Assembly (NCBI GenBank): GCA_947624875.1 | Contig: CANQMA010000005.1 | Span: 1 to 64,000, forward strand | Direction: 5' to 3' | DNA length: 64,000 nt | Origin: an uncultured Lachnospiraceae bacterium | GTDB taxonomy: Bacteria > Bacillota > Clostridia > Lachnospirales > Lachnospiraceae | Shown: piece by piece, positions 24,901 to 33,099 of the stretch | Numbering within the stretch: position 1 is the stretch's first letter | Layout: each line of letters starts with the position of its first letter | Notes under the pieces: model-generated | What the model saw: only the letters and a program-made list of their open reading frames with translations | Databases searched by the model: none | Told to the model about the DNA's origin: nothing | Translations under genes and position numbers: made by a program

Positions 24901-24983
24901 TTGAAAAAGAAAATAATCGTGCTATACTACTCACTGTTGAACGAAATGCAAGGGAGCAGACGTAAATGTCCGCTCCCTTTTTT
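24901..24983 (+). promoter_or_regulatory. amt promoter with promoter-proximal attenuator hairpin
   Basis: TTGAAA (24901-24906), 16-bp spacer, TATACT (24923-24928). About 20 nt after the expected start lies AGGGAGC-a-GAC-GTAAAT-GTC-c-GCTCCCT followed by six T (24951-24983), a strong intrinsic terminator inside the leader of the ammonium transporter gene. It implies regulated readthrough, for example by an antiterminator protein. Confidence 0.75.
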
Positions 24984-25019
24984 CGTCTTGATAGTAATCA
25001 GTTATTGGAGGTAAAAATT

Positions 25020-26756
25020 ATGGGAGCAGATGAGATTTTAGAGGTTGCAAATGGTAACAGTTTTGCAATCTGGTTCTTAATCGGCGCGGCGCTGGTATTT
25101 TTTATGCAGTGTGGTTTTGCGATGGTGGAAACAGGATTTACCAGAGCAAAGAGCGCCGGAAACATTATTATGAAGAACCTTATGGACTTTTGTATAGGAA
25201 CCATAATGTATATTGTTTTAGGTTTCAGCCTGATGATGGCAGAGGATTATGTCATGGGACTGTTCGGCGTACCGAATCTGGATATCTTTACAAATTATGA
25301 CAACTTTGATTATTCACAATTTGTATTCCAGCTGGTATTCTGTGCGACAGCCGCAACGATTGTTTCCGGCGCCATGGCAGAGAGAACAAAATTCAGCGCA
25401 TATTGTATTTATTCCGCGTTGATCAGTTTGATTGTATACCCGATTGAGGCAGGCTGGGTATGGAACTATGGCGGACATGGCTGGCTGCAGCAGCTTCATT
25501 TCGTAGATTTCGCAGGTTCTGCCGTAATCCATTCTGTCGGCGGTGTGGCAGCATTGGTCGGCGCAATTACCGTAGGTGCCAGAATCGGCAAATATACAAG
25601 ACATCGTGATGGAACAATCAAGGTCAATGCGATTCCGGGACATTCCTTAACCTTAGGAGCGCTTGGCGTATTTATTCTCTGGTTCGGCTGGTATGGATTT
25701 AACGGCGCGGCAGCAACCAATACGTCAAGTCTTGCATCCATCTTTATGAATACGACCATCGCGCCGGCAGTGGCAACGGTTGTATGTATGATTTTTACTT
25801 GGGTAAAGGACGGATATCCTGATGTCGGAATGTGTCTGAACGCATCTCTTGCCGGTCTTGTGGCAATCACTGCAGGCTGCGCATCTGTCGACGCGCTTGG
25901 CGCAGTTGTCATCGGCGCTGTCGCAGGAATTTTGGTAGATGTTGTTGTAGAAGTATTAGATAAGAAATTTAAGATTGACGATCCGGTTGGCGCAATTGGT
26001 GTACATATGGCAAACGGTATCTGGGGAACCATTGCAGTCGGTCTGTTTGCAACCGGCAGACAGAACGTTGCAGCGTTTGCAGACGGTTCATTTTATGCAG
26101 GATTGTTCTACGGCGGTGGATTCAAACTGCTGGGAATCCAGGTTTTAGGTATTGTTGCAATTGATGTTTATGCGGCAGTGATGATGACGATTGTATTCCA
26201 GATTATTAAGCATACTGTCGGACTCCGCGCATCAGAGGCAGATGAGCTTGCAGGTATGGACATTTCAGAACATGGTCTTTCTTCCGCATATGCGGACTTC
26301 CTTCCGATTGCTCCGGCATATATGGGAGAAAGCGCAGGGCCGGTGGATATTACAGGCATCGAGCCGGCAAGCCTGAGTTTGGCAGGAAGTTCTGCCAGTG
26401 GAAAATATACCAAGATTACGATTGTCTGCAGCGAGGACAGATTTACGGTACTGCGTGATACGATGGCTGCAATCGGCGTAACCGGCATGACGGTTATTCA
26501 GGCAATGGGCTGCGGTGTCGAGAAAGGTAAGACCGGACGGTATCGAGGCGTCAATGTCAGCATGAACTTAAAGCCGAAGGTTAAGGTTGAAATTGTGGTA
26601 TCCACAGTTGATCCGAACCTTGTTGTGGCAGCAGCCAGAAAAGCACTCTATACCGGAAAGGTCGGCGATGGCAAGATTTTTGTTTCCGATATTGAAGATG
26701 TAATGAGAGTGCGTACCGGCGATACCGGGTATGAAGCTCTGGTGGAAGAAGAATAA
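25020..26756 (+). CDS. Ammonium transporter fused to a P-II domain (Amt-GlnK)
   Basis: 578 aa. Residues 1-430 are an 11-helix Amt channel (FMQCGFAMVETGFTRAKSAGN, then GGHGWL and the HSVGGVAALVGA and GHSLTLGALGVFILWFGWYGFN signatures). Residues 461-578 are a P-II domain (YTKITIVCSEDRFTVLRD ... GKVGDGKIFVSDIEDVMRVRTG). In separate systems GlnK plugs Amt when 2-oxoglutarate is low; here channel and plug are covalently joined. The T-loop YRGVNVSMNLKPK keeps the first Tyr but has Val where the uridylylated Tyr51 of E. coli GlnK lies, so control must rest on ligand binding (ATP/ADP/2-oxoglutarate). ATG 25020 follows GGAGG (25007-25011); the frame is open to ATG 24966 but that start lies in the attenuator and lacks a ribosome site. 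Confidence 0.94.
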   Translation: MGADEILEVANGNSFAIWFLIGAALVFFMQCGFAMVETGFTRAKSAGNIIMKNLMDFCIGTIMYIVLGFSLMMAEDYVMGLFGVPNLDIFTNYDNFDYSQFVFQLVFCATAATIVSGAMAERTKFSAYCIYSALISLIVYPIEAGWVWNYGGHGWLQQLHFVDFAGSAVIHSVGGVAALVGAITVGARIGKYTRHRDGTIKVNAIPGHSLTLGALGVFILWFGWYGFNGAAATNTSSLASIFMNTTIAPAVATVVCMIFTWVKDGYPDVGMCLNASLAGLVAITAGCASVDALGAVVIGAVAGILVDVVVEVLDKKFKIDDPVGAIGVHMANGIWGTIAVGLFATGRQNVAAFADGSFYAGLFYGGGFKLLGIQVLGIVAIDVYAAVMMTIVFQIIKHTVGLRASEADELAGMDISEHGLSSAYADFLPIAPAYMGESAGPVDITGIEPASLSLAGSSASGKYTKITIVCSEDRFTVLRDTMAAIGVTGMTVIQAMGCGVEKGKTGRYRGVNVSMNLKPKVKVEIVVSTVDPNLVVAAARKALYTGKVGDGKIFVSDIEDVMRVRTGDTGYEALVEEE

Positions 26757-26840
26757 AAAGACATTTAAGAACACCGTTCTTAAATATATAGCGGCATAAA
26801 CAGGTAGTCCGTTTCTGCCGCAAGTTTCTTAATCTCATAA

Positions 26841-26869
26841 AAGGGTCGGCATTTTGCCGGCTCTTTTTT
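26841..26869 (+). terminator. Terminator after amt
   Basis: GGGTCGGC-ATTTT-GCCGGCTC stem with G-U pairs followed by six T. Confidence 0.82.
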
Positions 26870-26889
26870 GCTGTCTGGGAATCTGCTTG

Positions 26890-26918
26890 TTGACATGAAA
26901 AAAGACATCCACTAAAAT
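26890..26918 (+). promoter_or_regulatory. Promoter of hydroxyacid dehydrogenase gene
   Basis: TTGACA (26890-26895), 17-bp spacer, TAAAAT (26913-26918). Confidence 0.75.
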
Positions 26919-26988
26919 GTGAGAGTGCTTAAAAACTACGGCAGAAAAAATGAGGATGTAGATTAAGAGATTACGGGAGGTCAAAACG

Positions 26989-27933
26989 ATGAAATATAAA
27001 GTGCTGATTCCACAGGAAGTGTCGAAAAAAGGAACCGATTATTTAGAATCCCATGACTGTGAATGTGTATACTTAGATGATTATTCTATCGAAAACATTT
27101 GCCGGCATGTCCCGGACTGTGATGCGATTTTAGCAAGAACAGCAGAGATCAACCGGGATGTCATGGAGGCAGGAAAAAATCTGAAAATCGTTGCCAGACA
27201 TGGCGTCGGACTGGACAATGTTGATTTAGAGGCAGCCAGAGAACTGGGCATTATGGTTACGACAACGCCGGGAGCAAACTCCAATTCGGTCGCAGAACAT
27301 ACCATTGCGCTCATGCTTTCCTGTGCAAAACAGATTCCGTTTTTTGATAGAAATACAAGGACCTGCGACTGGGTGACCAGAGATACCAAAAAAACGACAG
27401 ACGTTTCCGGAAAAGTTCTGGGACTGGTCGGATATGGAAAAATCAGCAGCCTGGTGGCAAAAAAAGCAGCGCTGGGTCTTGATATGAAAGTGATTGTCTT
27501 CCGCAGTCATCATGAAGAAAAATTACCGGATTATTTGACGGAAGCAGAAACAATGGAAGATATCTTCAGGCAGTCAGATTTTGTTTCTTTTCATGCACCT
27601 CTGAGAAAAGAAACAGAGAAGATTGTCAATGAAAATATGTTTGCCCTGATGAAACCGAGCGCATTTTTTATCAATACAGCGCGGGGAGCAAGCGTCGACG
27701 AAACTGCGCTGTATCAGGCGCTGAAAAACAAGCGGATTGCCGGCGCGGCCCTGGACGTTCTTGCACAGGAGCCGCCAAAACCAAATCATCCGCTGTTTGC
27801 GCTTGAAAATCTGATCTTATCTCCGCATAATGCTGCACATACGATTGATTCCATGGACAAAATGGCTTATGAAGCGGCAGGTGAGATTGTCAGGGTACTC
27901 CATGGAGAAAAGCCTTTCCATTGCGCATTATAG
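26989..27933 (+). CDS. D-isomer-specific 2-hydroxyacid dehydrogenase (phosphoglycerate dehydrogenase-like)
   Basis: 314-aa NAD-dependent dehydrogenase without an ACT domain. The Rossmann motif reads GLVGYGKISSLVA (near 147-159), in which the third Gly of GxGxxG is Ser. Catalytic Arg (NTARGASVDE), Glu (AQEPP) and His (SPHNAAHT) are all present. Sequence style fits SerA-like 3-phosphoglycerate dehydrogenase, but short members of this family include many other 2-hydroxyacid reductases, and no serC partner is adjacent. GGGAGG precedes ATG 26989; it is monocistronic by spacing. Confidence 0.85.
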   Translation: MKYKVLIPQEVSKKGTDYLESHDCECVYLDDYSIENICRHVPDCDAILARTAEINRDVMEAGKNLKIVARHGVGLDNVDLEAARELGIMVTTTPGANSNSVAEHTIALMLSCAKQIPFFDRNTRTCDWVTRDTKKTTDVSGKVLGLVGYGKISSLVAKKAALGLDMKVIVFRSHHEEKLPDYLTEAETMEDIFRQSDFVSFHAPLRKETEKIVNENMFALMKPSAFFINTARGASVDETALYQALKNKRIAGAALDVLAQEPPKPNHPLFALENLILSPHNAAHTIDSMDKMAYEAAGEIVRVLHGEKPFHCAL

Positions 27934-27963
27934 TAAAAAAGTTATAATATCTATAAATCATCA

Positions 27964-27992
27964 TTGACAAGCTGAAAAACATATAGTAAGAT
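27964..27992 (+). promoter_or_regulatory. Promoter of ssuA-like gene
   Basis: TTGACA (27964-27969), 17-bp spacer, TAAGAT (27987-27992), 50 bp before the start codon. Confidence 0.72.
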
Positions 27993-28041
27993 TTTGTCTG
28001 TCACAAGAAAACAATTTATTTGAAATCAGAGGAGAAAGAAA

Positions 28042-29106
28042 ATGAAGAGAACAATGTTCACAAAGATGGTTGCATTGGTCACAGTATTTCTTTTAGGAAC
28101 AATGACGTTTTATGGCTGTGGTAATGATTCAAAATCGAAAGAAGAAAACAGTACAAAAGAGATTGTGATTGGAGTACAGGATACGGATATTTCAGCGATC
28201 GTTGCATACCAAAAAGGATTCTTTGATGAGGTATTCAAAGAAAAAGACATTGACGCAAAAGTGACATTAAAAATGTTTGATGCGGGTCCGGCAATTATGG
28301 AAGCATTTAGTGCCAACAGCTTAGAGTTTGGCTGCCTTGGAGATCAGCCATGTATTTCCGCGATTGCTGTGGGATGCCCGGCAGAAATCATTGGAACATA
28401 TCGAACCCAGAAAACCGGAACTGCGGTGATTGCAGCAAAAAAATCCGGGATTCAGACAATCAAGGATTTGAAAGGAAAGAAAATCGGTTTAACTCTGGGA
28501 AGTAATGCAGAACATCTCTTAAACATCGTATTAGAAGATGCAGGCCTGACACAGGATGATGTAGAAATCATTTCTCTGGAGCAGGGAGACATGGTTGCGA
28601 CAATGCAGTCCGGAGAGATTGACGCTGCTGCCGTTTGGGAGCCGAGAATTCAGCAGACAAAGGATATTGCGTTCAGACTTGCAGACGGAGAAGGAACTTA
28701 CGATGTAAACGGAAAACAGGTGGAGGCAAAAGACTACAAGTATTTCTGTAATCCGTTTGCCGCAAATGCCGAATTTTCAAAGAATAATCCGGAAGCAACC
28801 TCAGCAGTTCTTGAAGGGCTTGCAAGGGGAGCAAAATATACAGATGAGAATACGGAAGACGCAATTAATATTTTAGCAGATTATACCGGCGTCGATGCCA
28901 AAGTCGCCTCTGCTTCCGTAAACTGTGAAGACAGAGACGTGAAACTGACCGATGACAAAATTGATGCCTTTAAGGCAACCATTGATTTTCTGATTTCTTC
29001 TAATCAGTTGGATACATCAAATGAAAACTGTGTCATCAAGTCAGCCGATGACATTGATCAGTTTATCAATACATCTTATTATGATCATACCGATATAGAG
29101 GGCTAA
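28042..29106 (+). CDS. ABC transporter substrate-binding lipoprotein (SsuA/NMT1-like)
   Basis: 354-aa lipoprotein: hydrophobic leader and Cys26 (MTFYGC). The mature part matches the aliphatic sulfonate/nitrate/taurine-binding class (IVAYQKGFFDEVF, FSANSLEFGCLGDQP, TIKDLKGKKIGL, LEQGDMVATMQSGEIDAAAVWEP). With the next two genes it forms a complete importer. The likely ligand is an alkanesulfonate or taurine, but nitrate, thiamine precursors or phthalate-like compounds are bound by close relatives, and no desulfonating monooxygenase lies nearby. Confidence 0.85.
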   Translation: MKRTMFTKMVALVTVFLLGTMTFYGCGNDSKSKEENSTKEIVIGVQDTDISAIVAYQKGFFDEVFKEKDIDAKVTLKMFDAGPAIMEAFSANSLEFGCLGDQPCISAIAVGCPAEIIGTYRTQKTGTAVIAAKKSGIQTIKDLKGKKIGLTLGSNAEHLLNIVLEDAGLTQDDVEIISLEQGDMVATMQSGEIDAAAVWEPRIQQTKDIAFRLADGEGTYDVNGKQVEAKDYKYFCNPFAANAEFSKNNPEATSAVLEGLARGAKYTDENTEDAINILADYTGVDAKVASASVNCEDRDVKLTDDKIDAFKATIDFLISSNQLDTSNENCVIKSADDIDQFINTSYYDHTDIEG

Positions 29107-29121
29107 GCATATAGAGGGAAG

Positions 29122-29168
29122 GGAAATAGTATGAAATCGCGGTATTTCATACTATTTCTATTTTTATT
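29122..29168 (+). terminator. Strong intercistronic hairpin between binding-protein and permease genes
   Basis: Perfect 15-bp stem GAAATAGTATGAAAT/ATTTCATACTATTTC with a T-rich tail, in a 163-184 bp gap. It probably causes partial termination or protects the 3' end, raising binding protein over permease. A smaller AAGGTTC-TTG-GAACCTT hairpin lies at 29247-29263 just before the permease ribosome site. Confidence 0.75.
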
Positions 29169-29290
29169 TTATAGAAAACTGCTTTGCCATTCCTATAAAA
29201 TAGAAATTCTGTATTCAAAAGTGAATAGCACAAAATATGAAAAAGTAAGGTTCTTGGAACCTTCTTTTCGTGCGTAAGGAGTGTAAAGTT

Positions 29291-30079
29291 ATGTTATTTC
29301 AAAAAAAGATTAAGCAGTTGTTATACAATGTTGTCGTACCATTGATGATACCGATCGGCGTCATTATTGTATGGCAGTTGATGGCAAATGCGGGAGCTCT
29401 GGATACCAGAACACTCCCTTCTCCCAAAATGATTTGGAATACTTTTACAAGTCTGATTGACAAAGGGACTTTGATGGAAAACCTGATAGTGAGCGGAAAG
29501 CGCGTGGGGATAGGATTTGTCCTTGGAGGAAGCGCAGGATTATTCCTTGGGATACTTACGGGATTATTTTCATTTGTCAATAAATCGTTAAGTTTTATTG
29601 TCGGAGCGCTTCGTCCCATTCCTATGGTCGCATGGATTCCGCTTTTCATTTTGTGGCTCGGCATTGATGAGGCGCCAAAGATTGCGGTGATTACCGTGGG
29701 AAGTTTTTGGCCGATTCTCGTGAACACCTCTCAGGGAATCAAAAATGTCGATGCGAAATATCTTGAAGTTGGAAAGATTCTGGAAAAAAGCCATTTTCAG
29801 GTGTTGGTCAAAATTGTATGGCCGGCATCCCTTCCGTCTGTTTTTACCGGAATACGTCTGGGCATCAGTTCGGCATGGAACTGCGTTGTCACTGCGGAAA
29901 TGATCGCTGCGTCTGCCGGTGTAGGACATATGATCATGCAGGGAAGGCAATATTACAATGTTGCGCAGGTTTTGGTCGGCGTGGCTGTAATCGGTGTTGT
30001 CGGATTTTTATTGGATATGGTGCTGTTATGGTTAGAAACGGTTCTGCTTCGATGGAATGCACAGGAGAAGAGTGAATAA
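29291..30079 (+). CDS. ABC transporter permease (SsuC-like)
   Basis: 262-aa inner-membrane permease with six hydrophobic segments and the EAA-type loop KYLEVGKILEKSHFQVLVKIVWPASLPSVFTGIR split over about residues 157-190. Members of this group import sulfonates, taurine or nitrate. ATG 29291 is selected over GTG 29270 because AAGGAG (29276-29281) precedes it. The ATPase gene follows two bases after the stop. Confidence 0.88.
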   Translation: MLFQKKIKQLLYNVVVPLMIPIGVIIVWQLMANAGALDTRTLPSPKMIWNTFTSLIDKGTLMENLIVSGKRVGIGFVLGGSAGLFLGILTGLFSFVNKSLSFIVGALRPIPMVAWIPLFILWLGIDEAPKIAVITVGSFWPILVNTSQGIKNVDAKYLEVGKILEKSHFQVLVKIVWPASLPSVFTGIRLGISSAWNCVVTAEMIAASAGVGHMIMQGRQYYNVAQVLVGVAVIGVVGFLLDMVLLWLETVLLRWNAQEKSE

Positions 30080-30080
30080 A

Positions 30081-30836
30081 ATGGAAAAAAAGTCTGTAGA
30101 TTTAAAAATTAAAAATATATCAAAAGAGTTTGAAATCAACAATGCGAAGGAGCTGGTCCTTGACCATATTAATCTGGATATTAAGCCGGGTGAATTTATC
30201 AGCATTGTTGGAACAAGCGGATGTGGAAAAAGTACGCTGCTGAAACTGATTGGCGGATTGCAGAATCCGACAGAAGGAGAAATTTACGTCGGCGAACGCC
30301 GCGTCGGGAAACCAAGCGTAGAAGTGGGAATGATTTTTCAGGAATCAAGACTGTTTCCATGGCTGACGCTGGAAGAAAATATTGAGTTTGGCATTCATAG
30401 CAAAATGCCAAAGAACGAAAAAAAAGATTTAATTCAGTATTATATCAATCTGGTCGGACTGGATGGTTTTGCAAAAGCATATCCCAGACAACTTTCCGGC
30501 GGAATGCAGCAGAGAGCGAGCATTGCCAGAACTTTGATCAACAGCCCGGATGTTCTGCTGTTAGATGAACCGTTTGGCGCGCTGGATGCATTGACGCGAA
30601 TCACAATGCAGAATGAAATCTTAAAAATCTGGGAAAAAGAAAAAAAGACAATGATTCTGGTAACCCATGATATAGAGGAGTCTATTTATCTGGGAGACCG
30701 GGTTGTCGTATTTTCAAGCCGTCCCGGAAAAATTAAGAGAATTATTGACGTACCGCTAGAGCGGCCCAGAGAGAGAAACAGCATCGAATTTACGAAACTA
30801 AAGGAAGAAATTTTTGAGGAATTTTTTGGACGATAA
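30081..30836 (+). CDS. ABC transporter ATP-binding protein (SsuB-like)
   Basis: 251-aa ATPase with Walker A GTSGCGKST, Q-loop IFQESRLFPWLT, signature LSGGMQQRASIARTL and Walker B VLLLDEPFGALD. The motifs are complete. ATG 30081 is two bases after the permease stop; an in-frame ATG at 30057 lies inside the permease gene and is less likely. It energises the SsuA/SsuC-like importer above. Confidence 0.9.
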   Translation: MEKKSVDLKIKNISKEFEINNAKELVLDHINLDIKPGEFISIVGTSGCGKSTLLKLIGGLQNPTEGEIYVGERRVGKPSVEVGMIFQESRLFPWLTLEENIEFGIHSKMPKNEKKDLIQYYINLVGLDGFAKAYPRQLSGGMQQRASIARTLINSPDVLLLDEPFGALDALTRITMQNEILKIWEKEKKTMILVTHDIEESIYLGDRVVVFSSRPGKIKRIIDVPLERPRERNSIEFTKLKEEIFEEFFGR

Positions 30837-30867
30837 AATTTTGAGATACAGATATTATAAATTCTGC

Positions 30868-30896
30868 TTGACAAATCCCTAAGTATTGCATACAAT
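30868..30896 (+). promoter_or_regulatory. LysR gene promoter and leader
   Basis: TTGACA (30868-30873), 17-bp spacer, TACAAT (30891-30896). The inverted repeat ATTG-CATA-CAAT (30885-30896) overlaps the -10 and could be an autoregulatory site. The 170-nt leader carries the palindrome ATTGATATCAAT (30968-30979) and a GCATGA/TCATGC hairpin near 30982-31004. Confidence 0.65.
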
Positions 30897-31077
30897 TAAA
30901 TCTGTGATTATAATACATATAACTAAATTCATATAATATACACAGGTTGAGTGAAAAGCCGATATAGGGATTGATATCAATGGCATGAGCAGAAAATGTT
31001 CATGCTATTTATATTTGGATCAAAAAAGATTATAATAGGTTTAGAAATATAAGTGATTGGCGATATAAGAGGTAGAA

Positions 31078-32034
31078 ATGAAAAATAATGATTTTTATTA
31101 TGTAAAAGAAGTTGCAAAAGAACAGAGTTTTTCTCTTGCTGCAAAAAAAATCGGGATATCCCAGCCGGCGTTAAGTTCTTATATCAGTAAATTGGAAAAA
31201 AGAGTAGGGGTTATGTTATTTGACAGAAGTATTTCTCCAATTGAACTGACAGAATATGGAAAATATTATCTGGAATATGCAGACGCTGTGTTGAACGCAG
31301 AAGAAACATTTGAAAATATCGTATCTGATTTGTCTGATGTCCGCAAAGGGTTACTCAGTATCGGAAGTACGGCTTGTTTTTCGATGACCTATCTGCCAAA
31401 GGCGATTGAACTGTTTCATGCAAAGTACGAAGGTATCAATTTCAGCATTATGGAGGGAAAGGTTCCCGAAATGCTGGAGCGGTGTTTTGAGGGAGATGTA
31501 GGAATGGTCATGTCTGATTCCAGCATTGTGAGTTCACTTTTTGATAAGGAAATTCTTTTTGAGGAGCGCATTCTGATGAGTGTTCCGAGACAATCTCCAA
31601 TCAATGAAAAAGTCGGCCAATACGCTATTCCAACGGAAGATATTATTCATGGAAATCTCAATAGCGAAAAATTTAAGGATGTGGATATCTCATTATTTAA
31701 AGATGAAAAATTTCTTCTGCTGAATGATGACCAGCCGATTCGAAAAATTGTTGATAAATTATTTTCCAGTGCAGGAATACAGCCGAAATTGATGATGGAA
31801 GTGCCGCAGACGACAACCGGACTTTCCATGACGATTGCCGGGCTGGGAATCTCGTTTGTTGCTGAAAGTACAATTAAATACGGGAATCTGAAAGATCATC
31901 CGGTTTATTACAGAGTGGGAACGAGAGAGACGATGAGCAGAGAGATGTGCGTGGCATATAAGAAAAATAAATACATTACCAAAGCGGGAAGGTTATTTAT
32001 CGAAGAGTTAAAACAGTTGTTTAACGCTCAATAA
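31078..32034 (+). CDS. LysR-family transcriptional regulator
   Basis: 318 aa: N-terminal winged HTH (FYYVKEVAKEQSFSLAAKKIGISQPALSSYISKLEKR is the usual layout over residues 5-45) and a C-terminal periplasmic-binding-like effector domain. It directly follows the SsuABC-like operon on the same strand, as CysB/Cbl-type sulfur regulators often do, so control of that transporter is a fair inference. It has its own promoter 205 bp upstream. Confidence 0.9.
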   Translation: MKNNDFYYVKEVAKEQSFSLAAKKIGISQPALSSYISKLEKRVGVMLFDRSISPIELTEYGKYYLEYADAVLNAEETFENIVSDLSDVRKGLLSIGSTACFSMTYLPKAIELFHAKYEGINFSIMEGKVPEMLERCFEGDVGMVMSDSSIVSSLFDKEILFEERILMSVPRQSPINEKVGQYAIPTEDIIHGNLNSEKFKDVDISLFKDEKFLLLNDDQPIRKIVDKLFSSAGIQPKLMMEVPQTTTGLSMTIAGLGISFVAESTIKYGNLKDHPVYYRVGTRETMSREMCVAYKKNKYITKAGRLFIEELKQLFNAQ

Positions 32035-32035
32035 G

Positions 32036-32072
32036 ATGAGAAGGCGCCGCATTTTGTGCGGCGCCTTCTCAT
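32036..32072 (+). terminator. Hairpin after lysR gene
   Basis: Perfect 16-bp inverted repeat ATGAGAAGGCGCCGCA/TGCGGCGCCTTCTCAT with a five-base loop. There is no long T tail, so termination efficiency is uncertain. Confidence 0.75.
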
Positions 32073-32081
32073 TATTGATTG

Positions 32082-32110
32082 GTGACAAAAAAACAATCAG
32101 CCGTTATAAT
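32082..32110 (+). promoter_or_regulatory. degV promoter
   Basis: GTGACA (32082-32087), 17-bp spacer, TATAAT (32105-32110). Confidence 0.72.
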
Positions 32111-32164
32111 AAAAAAAGCGGGAAAAAGAAAATGACAATACCAGAACACTAAAGGAGAAAAACA

Positions 32165-33046
32165 ATGGCATTTTGTATTATTACGGATTCGGCATCAGAC
32201 ATATCACCGGAAGTGAAGGAGACTTATGGATTGTATGTGATGCCAACACCGGTAACCATCGAAGGAACAGACTATTTTGATGGAGAGAACATTTTTCCGG
32301 ATGAATTTTATGACATTCAAGCGCAGGGGAAAGATATTAAAACATACCATATCAGTCAGTATATGTTTGAACAGCATTTTGAAAAATTTGCAAAAAACAA
32401 CGATGAAGTGCTTTATATCTGCTTTTCCACTGGAATTGCCGGAACATTTCAGGCGGCAAATCTTGCGGCAGAGGAAATCCGTGAAAATTACCCTGATTTT
32501 CAGATTACGATTATTGACTCAAAATGTGCGTCAGAGGGATTTGGGCTGGTCGTTGAAAAATTGTTATTGATGCAGAAAAATGGCGCCGATAAAGAACTGA
32601 TTATTGAGGCGGCAAAATATTTCTGCGAACATATGGAGCATGCAGTGACCGTTCAGGAACTGAACTATTTATTTGCAGGTGGAAGACTGAGCAGAACTTC
32701 TTTTCTGGCCGGGTCGGCATTAAATATCAAACCGATTATTGTGCTTGATGAAAACGGCTCGCTGAAAGCGACAGAAAAGGTGCGCGGCTGGAAAAAGGCG
32801 TTGAACCGGCTGGTTGAAATGGCAGGGGAAAAAGGAAAAAATCTGGAACGCCAGATGATTGGAATCTGTTATGGTACAGACAGGGAATCGGCAGAATATT
32901 TAAAGCAGCAGCTGATTTCTAAATATCAGGTGAAAGAAGTCAGACTCACGCGCGTTGGCTGTGCGATTGGAGCGCATACCGGACCAACGATTATAGCGGT
33001 GGTCTTTCAGAATGACATCGATGAAAAGTTTGAAAAATATCTGTAA
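32165..33046 (+). CDS. DegV family fatty-acid-binding protein
   Basis: 293-aa DegV (FakB-like) protein: N-terminal ITDSASDISPEV motif, then TYHISQYMFEQHFE, FSTGIAGTFQAA and the C-terminal domain with LNIKPIIVLDENGSL and GAHTGPTIIAVVF. These proteins bind a fatty acid and present it to FakA kinase for phospholipid synthesis. No FakA is nearby. AAAGGAG (32152-32158) precedes ATG. It is flanked by terminators and so is monocistronic. Confidence 0.92.
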   Translation: MAFCIITDSASDISPEVKETYGLYVMPTPVTIEGTDYFDGENIFPDEFYDIQAQGKDIKTYHISQYMFEQHFEKFAKNNDEVLYICFSTGIAGTFQAANLAAEEIRENYPDFQITIIDSKCASEGFGLVVEKLLLMQKNGADKELIIEAAKYFCEHMEHAVTVQELNYLFAGGRLSRTSFLAGSALNIKPIIVLDENGSLKATEKVRGWKKALNRLVEMAGEKGKNLERQMIGICYGTDRESAEYLKQQLISKYQVKEVRLTRVGCAIGAHTGPTIIAVVFQNDIDEKFEKYL

Positions 33047-33050
33047 AAAG

Positions 33051-33097
33051 AAAAGCGATAAGATTTTAACAGTTTCAAATCTGATCGCTTTTTTGAT
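33051..33097. terminator. Terminator between degV and sigma-like gene
   Basis: AAAAGCGAT-a-AGATTT ... AAATCT-g-ATCGCTTTTTT; A-rich on one side and T-rich on the other, so it can serve both converging genes. Confidence 0.85.
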
Positions 33098-33099
33098 GC

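Noticed and set aside
24950-24983. ANTAR-target dual hexaloop RNA before amt
   Set aside because: Only one hairpin is present and its hexaloop GTAAAT lacks A at position 1 and G at position 4.
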